Below, piece by piece: positions 1 through 5,214 of a DNA stretch of 6,943 nucleotides; the stretch's first letter is position 1; every line of letters begins with the position of its first letter. The DNA is taken from positions 1 to 6,943 of the forward strand of contig JAHLWT010000216.1 in NCBI GenBank assembly GCA_019057775.1, written 5' to 3'. Below the pieces are notes generated by a model. It was not told the origin of the DNA, did no database searches, and saw only the letters and a program-made list of their open reading frames with translations. The position numbers were made by a program, and so were the translations under genes. The stretch comes from Promethearchaeota archaeon (GTDB taxonomy: Archaea > Asgardarchaeota > Lokiarchaeia > Sigynarchaeales > SOKP01).

Positions 1-815
1 TTACAAAGGATGGCAAAATAAAATGGTTATCTGGGACCAGGAATAATCTTTTCAATAAAGAGGGTAAATTAATTAGCGCTAGATTATGGTTACAAGATTC
101 TACTGAAAGCAAAGAAGTCGAAGAAATTAAATCAAACTTATTAACACGATTTTCCCACGAATTCAAGACGCCTCTCATTTCTATTAAAGGTTTTGCTGAC
201 TTTTTATTAACGGAATACAAAGTGAATCTAGATGAAAAAATATTATCTTTTTTGAGGAGAATCAAAGAAGGAAGTAATCGGTTGGAAGCGCTAATAAACT
301 CATTTATAGAGAGTTCTCAATTAGAGAAAGCAGTGATCCGCATGAACCTAAAACAAGAAGATGTATCTGATTTGGTTCAGGAGGTATTACTTGAATTAGA
401 AGACTTGATTGGAATGAGAGAACACACTATTAATGTGTCTCTAGACGAAAAATTAATTACGACCATAGATAAGGAAAAAATTAATACTGTAATATCTAAT
501 ATTCTGATAAACGCAATAGACTATACACCTCAAGGTGGAAAAATCTCGATAAAATCTAGCATTGACAAAAACTTTTTAACGATCTCAGTGAAGGACAATG
601 GTATAGGGATAACTGAAGAAGAAAAAGATTATTTGTTTAAACCTTTCGGAAAAATTGAAAGATACGGGATGGGATGGGATATAACTGTTGGAGGAATGGG
701 CATGGGGTTATATATTTCAAAAGAAATTATAGAATTGCATGGAGGTAAAATCTGGGTTGAGTCTGAAGGAAGAAGTAAGGGATCGGAATTCCACTTTTCC
801 CTTCCGATTAAATAG
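1..815 (+). CDS. PAS-histidine kinase, C-terminal part (5' end outside window)
   Basis: This is a sensor histidine kinase that autophosphorylates on a His and would pass the phosphate to a receiver domain. The reading frame is open from base 3, so the gene starts before the window; the visible 270 residues are the C-terminal part. Residues 1-35 look like the end of a PAS domain (DGKIKWLSGTR, then LWLQDSTESKE). The dimerisation/phosphoacceptor hairpin follows, with the H-box FSHEFKTPL (His codon at 156-158). The ATPase domain is complete: N-box ISNILINAID, G1 box DNGIGI, F-box FKPF, and G2 box GGMGMGLYISKEI, ending in GSEFHFSLPIK. No membrane segment is visible in this part, so a soluble kinase is possible. 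It converges on the receiver-domain gene at 839-1588 with a 23-nt gap. Proximity suggests but does not prove a kinase-regulator pair. The family call is very secure; the signal sensed is unknown. Confidence 0.95.
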   Translation, partial: TKDGKIKWLSGTRNNLFNKEGKLISARLWLQDSTESKEVEEIKSNLLTRFSHEFKTPLISIKGFADFLLTEYKVNLDEKILSFLRRIKEGSNRLEALINSFIESSQLEKAVIRMNLKQEDVSDLVQEVLLELEDLIGMREHTINVSLDEKLITTIDKEKINTVISNILINAIDYTPQGGKISIKSSIDKNFLTISVKDNGIGITEEEKDYLFKPFGKIERYGMGWDITVGGMGMGLYISKEIIELHGGKIWVESEGRSKGSEFHFSLPIK

Positions 816-838
816 TATTTTGGAGAGATAAAGAAATA

Positions 839-1588
839 TTATAAATATTGGAACACAATTTCAAAATCCGAAAGGTCGAAAGGTTTTAATATATAGCCGT
901 CCGCTTTAGTTTCTTCGATTTTTTCATTTACTTTATTTCCTGGGACTGCGGTTAAATATATGATAGGAATGTTGCTAAACTTTTCACTAGACTTTATTTT
1001 CTTACAAATTGTAAATCCGCTAACATCAGGTAAAATTATATCCAATAGAATCAATTTTGGTACGTTAAAATTCAATTCTTCGAGACCTTTCGCGCCTGTG
1101 ATGACTCCTTTACATGTATAACCTTTTGCATCGAAAAAATTGGAAACTAATTCGATTGTAGATAAATCATCTTCGATTAAAAGAATATCATATTGAGCGG
1201 CTCTTTCATTAGGTTTTTCTAATTTGAATATAAACCGCTCTTCGAACTGCTTAATTTCGCCTAGTAAATGATTTATAATTGTTAAAACGTCTTTATTAAG
1301 ATCCTTTTGATGTTTTTCAAGTATTAATTGTAGATTTCCCTTTATTATGGTAAATCTCTCTTTTAATGAATGGGTGAAAACAGATAAATCTTGGCCTATT
1401 AGGCTCGATTTTTCTTCGATATAGTAATTTATACCCTCTCTAACCAATTTGGAAATCGACGAAATATTATTTTTCTTTATAAACTCCTGCCATTCTTTTT
1501 CAACTTCATCTGAAATGTAAACAGAGATTCTCTTCTTTCCAGAATAATAGTCTTTTTTTTCTTTTTCATTTTTAGAAATTATGTTCAC
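839..1588 (-). CDS. RHH domain - orphan DHp-like hairpin - receiver domain protein
   Basis: This is a putative DNA-binding response regulator of 249 residues. Residues 18-57 read as a ribbon-helix-helix domain: strand KRISVYISDE, helix EVEKEWQEFIKK, helix ISKLVREGINYYI. Residues 66-122 resemble a histidine-kinase dimerisation hairpin; THSLKERFTIIKGNLQLIL aligns with the usual SHELRTPLNAIIGFxxLLL, keeping His73 but losing the Pro. No ATPase domain follows. Residues 132-249 are a receiver domain with acidic pocket E139/D140/D141, phosphoacceptor Asp183 (LILLDIILPDVSG), Thr213 and Lys235 (ILKPF). The start is GTG: an in-frame TAA lies two codons upstream, and no other Met occurs in the protein. 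An AGGTG overlaps the start, so there is no well-spaced ribosome binding site, and a leaderless mRNA is possible. It could repress or activate DNA targets in response to phosphorylation. The RHH and hairpin calls are by pattern; the receiver call is firm. Confidence 0.9.
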   Translation of the reverse strand: MNIISKNEKEKKDYYSGKKRISVYISDEVEKEWQEFIKKNNISSISKLVREGINYYIEEKSSLIGQDLSVFTHSLKERFTIIKGNLQLILEKHQKDLNKDVLTIINHLLGEIKQFEERFIFKLEKPNERAAQYDILLIEDDLSTIELVSNFFDAKGYTCKGVITGAKGLEELNFNVPKLILLDIILPDVSGFTICKKIKSSEKFSNIPIIYLTAVPGNKVNEKIEETKADGYILKPFDLSDFEIVFQYL

Positions 1589-1609
1589 CTGTTAAATAGT
1601 CAAAAAAAA

Positions 1610-1619
1610 TAAAATTTTA
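1610..1619 (-). promoter_or_regulatory. Possible TATA box for the RHH-receiver gene
   Basis: A 10-bp AT-only palindrome (TAAAATTTTA) is centred about 26 bases upstream of the GTG at 1588. That is where an archaeal TATA box would sit if transcription began at the start codon (leaderless mRNA), which fits the lack of a spaced ribosome binding site. AT-only motifs are common by chance in this sequence, so this is weak evidence. Confidence 0.25.
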
Positions 1620-1708
1620 CATCGTTATCAATAATATATTGAATTCATAAAGATATTAAAGTGTAAATATTTTCCTTAAACCATTAATTATTACTATTCT
1701 TCATTTGT

Positions 1709-1732
1709 ATTTATCTAAAATATTAGATAAAT
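1709..1732. repeat. Inverted repeat, 10-bp arms with 4-base loop
   Basis: The arms ATTTATCTAA and TTAGATAAAT are perfect reverse complements separated by AATA. The dyad lies 54 bases beyond the stop of the Arf-like GTPase gene and 120 bases upstream of the RHH-receiver start, both on the minus strand. It could be an RNA hairpin at the 3' end of the GTPase transcript or a dimeric operator. RHH proteins bind dyad-symmetric DNA, so autoregulation by the downstream gene product is an attractive but untested idea. Confidence 0.6.
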
Positions 1733-1742
1733 GTGTTGTCTG

Positions 1743-1754
1743 AGCAATATTGCT
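1743..1754. repeat. Perfect 12-bp palindrome AGCAATATTGCT
   Basis: AGCAATATTGCT equals its own reverse complement. It lies 10 bases from the 1709-1732 dyad in the same intergenic region and includes four G/C bases, which makes it less likely than AT-only palindromes to be chance. It is a candidate operator half of a paired site or a small hairpin. No other copy was noticed in the window. Confidence 0.5.
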
Positions 1755-1769
1755 TGATTATGACCTATT

Positions 1770-1776
1770 AAAAAAA
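1770..1776 (-). terminator. T-tract terminator candidate after the Arf-like GTPase gene
   Basis: On the minus strand a run of seven T begins 11 bases after the TGA stop of the GTPase gene. Archaeal RNA polymerase commonly terminates at U-rich tracts without a hairpin. Similar runs occur by chance in such AT-rich DNA, so the support is modest. Confidence 0.35.
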
Positions 1777-1786
1777 TAATTTTATG

Positions 1787-3176
1787 TCATCTGGAAACTA
1801 ATCCTCGCTTTACAAACATATCCTTTAGTTCAGAAATAATCTCCCTTCTTGCTGAGCCAGAACTACTCCCAGCCCCTACTGAAATTTTTGGGGGTGGTGG
1901 TGGTGGTTTTAGTGACTCAAGAGTTACGAAACTGTTTTTAGCAACTAATTGCGGCGCCATAGGTGGTGTTTCTTTCTGAGAACTCGACGATAAAGACGCT
2001 TTTGCAGCTTTAATCTTTTCCGTTGAGATTTTTTCGCTTTCACCACGCTTTTCCTTGAGAACTTCAGGAACTACGATTTCTTTTAATCTTTTGGGGGGAC
2101 CTTTTGCTCCTCTTGGCTTTTTCGTTTTTTTATCTACATTATCTCCTTTAACTTTCTTTTTCTTTTTCTTATCTTTGTCACTTGATACTTGCTTATCTGA
2201 TATGTAATTAAGAGGTACTTTTTCAAATGGGACTGAAAACAGAGATTGTGATATATCAGAAGGCACTATTCTAACTATGGCTCGTTTTAACTCTGAAAGT
2301 TCAACTACAACTTTATCCATAAGCTTCAGGTTAATATCTAAAATTTTTTGAAGTTTTTCTTCGATGTTGGGCAAAACTTTACTTGAATCTAATTCTGATT
2401 TCTCTTTTGAAAATATATTTTTAATGCTTTTTGCAATATCTGGCTCGCTTGAGTAAAAGTTATAAATGCTTGTAGGAGTGATATCAAAATTCCATGATTT
2501 TTCGCTAGTCATAAAAACAGTCGAGATTTTATCAGTTAAATACTCCACTTTAATTTGAAAATCAGGATCGTTTACAATATCAGAATCTGCTTTATTTAAC
2601 AAAATTACAAAGTAAGGACTTTCATTTAAAAAAGCAAGAATATTAATCAAATCGCTCAAATACTCGACAGCTGCATCGTATCTAACATCATCTTGAGAAT
2701 CAAATACTAAAATTAGGACATCTACTTGGATAAAAAATCTTTCGGGGGATTCGAGATATTCTTCAATATTATCTTTTTGCCCTCCTAGGTCCCATAGAAT
2801 AAGATCTAACTTATCAGATTGATATTCTTCAACATTTGCCCCTATTGTTAGGCTCTAAATTGATCATATCGTGGTAATTAATATCATTAATTAGTCTATT
2901 AATAAGAGATGTTTTTCCCGCAAAATTAAGTCCCGCTACTACAACCTTCATTTTACGTTTTTTCATGTATTGCTTTCTTTTGCTCCAAGCATTTGCTATT
3001 AGAATTGCTGCAATTAATGCATTTTTAAAATTAGATTTATTAATTAGTGCTTTTTTACTCAATCGTTCGTACTCCGAAATTTGAACCATGGAAAGATCTC
3101 TTAGATTTTTAATATTAATCCTATTAAACTTTACAACATCTTCTTCGTCATTATTCTTCAACCTGTTAATTTCCAA
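1787..3176 (-). CDS. Arf-like small GTPase with N-terminal extension and polybasic/polyproline tail, broken by a 1-nt frameshift
   Basis: This is a GTP-binding switch protein, about 462 residues if read as one. As given it lies in two frames: 3176-2829 (N-terminal part, ending in a TGA) and 2854-1787. Dropping one base at 2848-2849 joins them and restores a complete Arf/Ras-type G domain: G1 GLNFAGKTS (about 82-90), G2 in NLEPTIGANVEEY (Thr110), G3 WDLGGQ (128-133), G4 LLNKAD (to 197) and G5 TPTSIYN (233-239). WDLGGQ and PTIGxNVE are Arf-like. About 80 residues precede G1, including a hydrophobic helix NALIAAILIANAW and a KRKQYMKKRK patch. After the G domain come a helical region, a Lys-rich stretch, a Ser/Pro-rich linker with six prolines, and a final helix REIISELKDMFVKRGL. 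The TTG at 3176 is the only usual start codon in frame, but the frame stays open to 3275. An assembly error, a recent pseudogene and real recoding are all possible. Confidence 0.85.
1890..1907. repeat. GGT microsatellite encoding the polyproline run
   Basis: A short G-rich run, five G followed by GGT units, codes on the minus strand for six consecutive prolines in the tail of the Arf-like GTPase. It stands out in AT-rich DNA. Its length may vary between strains by slippage. It could form at best a weak G-quadruplex. Confidence 0.5.
2848..2849 (-). other. Frameshift point inside the Arf-like GTPase
   Basis: The two frames overlap only between 2829 and 2854, so the indel must be there. Removing one base of the TT pair (plus strand) turns EPNNRGKC-stop into EPTIGANVEEY, restoring the conserved switch I threonine. 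This is by far the best-fitting position. If it were translational recoding it would be a +1 shift, but no classic slippery motif is evident. Confidence 0.75.
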
Positions 3177-3275
3177 ATCGAGTATATCTTTTAAGCTAGT
3201 AGGATAATAATCAATATCTAGAAAACGATCGCAAAAAATTTTTATAATTGTTTTAGCAGATTCGGAGATAATTAA

Positions 3276-3531
3276 CTAATATATTTTCCTTTTTTAAATT
3301 TTTATAAAAAGTAAAAACGATCTAAGTTTTTTGTCTTATTAATAATATAATAGTACAAATAAAATGTAATCAGTTAAAATCCAAAAGAATATAAATAAGT
3401 TTTTACCCTATAATTATAGGTTTGTTATAAAGAAATCTTAGACAATAAGTGCAAATTTATAAAAAAAAATTATTTGTATTAATAATCCAAGAATAAAAAT
3501 AATTAATCATCATAAAGGTTTTGTAAATAAA
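3276..3531. promoter_or_regulatory. Divergent intergenic region between Arf-like GTPase and longin/Rag cluster
   Basis: About 256 very AT-rich bases lie between two divergently transcribed genes and should hold both promoters. TATA-like candidates for the rightward gene are ATATAAATAAG near 3389-3399 and TTTATAAAAA at 3456-3465. For the leftward gene, TTTTTATAAAAA lies at 3299-3310 and a TTATATTATTAATAAG stretch near 3335-3350. None can be chosen with confidence. An AAAGG at 3514-3518 lies 13 bases before the ATG at 3532, a long spacing for a ribosome binding site. No coding region was seen here. Confidence 0.5.
3407..3420. repeat. Perfect 14-bp palindrome CCTATAATTATAGG
   Basis: CCTATAATTATAGG is its own reverse complement, with no loop and CC/GG ends in an otherwise almost G/C-free stretch. 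It lies roughly midway between the divergent genes and a few bases downstream of a TATA-like ATATAAATAAG. That would place it at a transcription start for the rightward cluster, which suits an operator. This role is inferred from position only. Confidence 0.5.
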
Positions 3532-4197
3532 ATGCAAATTAATAACAATTCTAACGAAGAAATAACATCTCCTTACACATATTTTAAAGATGCTTTAGAT
3601 AAATTTCCATTTATACTGATTATTGGAAAATATGACCACATACTAGGTCCGCGTGCTCTTTATTCATCTATTCACCTTAGAGACGAAAAGTTTATCAGAA
3701 ATTTATTGAGAGACGCTTTAAATACAAAAAACCAATTTGTTATACTCGATTTTAATCTGTTTTATTCACAGGTTTATAAAATTGAAGTAGAAGACCCCAC
3801 AGCTAGAGGGAGAAAACAATTATATGCTATTATTCTACTTCGAGATATAGATTATCCATTAATACCAATACTTCATTTTAAAAGAATTGAGATGATATTT
3901 CATAAAATTGGACATGATGAGATTTTGATGGATGACCCCCTAGCATTCAAGCATTTTTTTGAGGAGGTTAGAGATATCTACATGAAGAAGGATGAAATCT
4001 TACCTTTAGAATCAATTAACATGCAAATACGAAGTGGAGTTAATACTATTCAAGGTTTTTGTGAATTAATTCTAGAGCAGAAAAGAAGTGGAAAGGTTTC
4101 TGAACAGGATTTAATGAATTACATTGATATGATGTTAGATTCGTGTAAAGAAATAATTGAAGCTCTTGAAAAACCAAAAGCGTCAACAATTAATTAA
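3532..4197 (+). CDS. Longin-like (NPRL2/FLCN-type) domain fused to a His-less kinase-type hairpin
   Basis: This 221-residue soluble protein has a suggested role in Rag-type GTPase control. Residues 25-130 look like a longin fold: strand FPFILIIGKYD, a turn HILGPRALYSS, helix DEKFIRNLLRDALNT, strands FVILDFNLFYSQVYKIEVED and QLYAIILLRD, then helix LHFKRIEMIFHKIG. The D-x-(x)-LGP turn resembles NPRL2 and the GP turn of FLCN/DENN-type longins. Residues 160-213 align with a histidine-kinase dimerisation hairpin: NMQIRSGVNTIQGFCELIL against SHELRTPLNAIIGFxxLLL, then SGKVSEQDLMNYIDMMLDS. Met164 replaces the phosphoacceptor His and Gly169 replaces Pro, so it cannot be phosphorylated in the usual way and is probably a dimerisation or docking module. 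ATG is the only workable start. The gene ends 21 nt before the Rag-like GTPase frame at 4219, implying one transcript. The longin call is by pattern and moderately sure; the hairpin call is stronger. Confidence 0.85.
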   Translation: MQINNNSNEEITSPYTYFKDALDKFPFILIIGKYDHILGPRALYSSIHLRDEKFIRNLLRDALNTKNQFVILDFNLFYSQVYKIEVEDPTARGRKQLYAIILLRDIDYPLIPILHFKRIEMIFHKIGHDEILMDDPLAFKHFFEEVRDIYMKKDEILPLESINMQIRSGVNTIQGFCELILEQKRSGKVSEQDLMNYIDMMLDSCKEIIEALEKPKASTIN

Positions 4198-4218
4198 AAA
4201 TGATGTAAAAGGGATGAT

Positions 4219-5100
4219 ATTATTAACGATAAAAAATTAACGTTAGTAGGGCCTCCTGATGTTGGTAAAACTACAATAAAGGAAATCTATTTTGATAAAG
4301 GTGATCCATTAACGCTTTTAGAGAATCCATTACTTCCTTCGAGAGGTGTAAATTCAAGTATATATTCTTTATTTAATTCTAACTTAGGAATATCAGATTT
4401 AGCAGGGCAAGAAAACGATTTTTGGTTTTCTGAAAGCGGTAAGGAAGTTTTTAACGAAAGTAGTATTATAATTTGCATTTTTGATATTATGAATTCTATA
4501 GAATCAATAATAAAATTTTTAGTGAATGTTTATCAAATAATAAAGGAACTCAATCTACACTTTTGTAAAATAATAGCCTTTTTACATAAGATAGATCTCG
4601 TAAGCCCCTCGTATGTTGATCAAAAAATTAAAGCAATAAAAAAGTTTATCACTATTCAGCATCCAAGAGGAGGAGATTTTGAAATTTTTAAAACATCAAT
4701 CGGAAAGGATTTCTTTTATGACACTTATTACATTCTTTTAAATGTTTTAAATTCGATTTTTCATCATAATTTAATTCCAATTAGCAAAAAAGAATTTTTA
4801 ATCTTAAAGAAAGAGCTTTCAATTATTTTGCAATCTGATCACATTTCAAAATATAAATCAGATTATTTAGTAGATAAATTTGATTTAGATTTAGAAGAAG
4901 CTCACCTTCATATGCAAAGACTTGAGCATTTAGGACTTCTAAATAACTTCGATAACTTCAAATTTTTTAAATTAACGAATAAAGCTTATTATTTTAAAGT
5001 TGGGTGGGAAAAAGAGCAGCTTAATACTGAAGAGAGCAAAGAGATTAAAAATATTGAACTTTTCCATATTTTTTTATATCTGAATAAACAGAATGTGTAA
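4219..5100 (+). CDS. Rag/Gtr-like small GTPase with C-terminal winged-helix-like domain; start codon unclear
   Basis: This is a GTP-binding switch protein of about 293 residues. The motifs are G1 GPPDVGKTT (11-19), switch I region PSRGVNSSIYSL, G3 SDLAGQEND with catalytic Gln64, G4 LHKID (122-126) and G5 KTSIG (158-162). HKID in place of NKxD is typical of RagA/Gtr1-type GTPases (HKMD in RagA). Residues 190-265 do not look like the roadblock domain of eukaryotic Rags. They read as a winged helix: KYKSDYLVDKFDLDLEEAHL, MQRLEHLGLLNN, then a wing FKFFKLTNKAYYFKVG. The frame opens after TGA 4201-4203 and has no ATG, GTG or TTG before 4489, which lies beyond G3 and cannot be the true start. ATT at 4219 or 4222, behind AAAAGGG, is one option. 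Adding one A to the A6 run at 4231-4236 would instead link to the ATG at 4214. It sits between the longin-like gene and a sensor kinase, all on the same strand. Confidence 0.85.
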   Translation: MINDKKLTLVGPPDVGKTTIKEIYFDKGDPLTLLENPLLPSRGVNSSIYSLFNSNLGISDLAGQENDFWFSESGKEVFNESSIIICIFDIMNSIESIIKFLVNVYQIIKELNLHFCKIIAFLHKIDLVSPSYVDQKIKAIKKFITIQHPRGGDFEIFKTSIGKDFFYDTYYILLNVLNSIFHHNLIPISKKEFLILKKELSIILQSDHISKYKSDYLVDKFDLDLEEAHLHMQRLEHLGLLNNFDNFKFFKLTNKAYYFKVGWEKEQLNTEESKEIKNIELFHIFLYLNKQNV

Positions 5101-5148
5101 TTAATGTAAAAAATTTAAGAAAAACAAGGATTAAAGATGAATTAATAA

Positions 5149-5214
5149 ATGAAATCTGTTTCATCAATAGACATTAAAGAGCAAAAGAAAGTAGAAGAAC
5201 CACTTAAAATATGA
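5149..5214 (+). CDS. Possible 21-residue leader ORF overlapping the kinase start
   Basis: This short ATG-to-TGA frame (MKSVSSIDIKEQKKVEEPLK and one more residue) lies between the Rag-like GTPase and the histidine kinase. Its stop overlaps the kinase start as ATGA (5211-5214), the arrangement used for translational coupling, and the kinase ATG has no clear ribosome binding site of its own. At this length a chance frame is quite possible, and no family is recognised. Confidence 0.2.
   Translation: MKSVSSIDIKEQKKVEEPLKI

Noticed and set aside
1890..1907. G-rich tract as a functional G-quadruplex
   Set aside because: The G runs are mostly pairs, and the tract is fully explained by coding for six prolines on the other strand.
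1787..2659. TTG at 2659 as the start of a separate 290-residue protein
   Set aside because: The same frame upstream encodes switch I, WDLGGQ and the following strands of the GTPase, so the TTG is an internal leucine codon.
3299..3310. Palindrome TTTTTATAAAAA as an operator
   Set aside because: It is AT-only in a very AT-rich intergenic stretch, so chance is likely; at most it is a TATA-like element.
4287..4478. 63-residue minus-strand frame
   Set aside because: It lies antisense to the G1-G3 part of the Rag-like GTPase, whose conserved motifs are clear on the plus strand; it is a shadow frame.
4489..5100. ATG at 4489 as the start of the plus-strand GTPase
   Set aside because: It would remove the P-loop and the DLAGQ motif, which are in the same frame immediately upstream.
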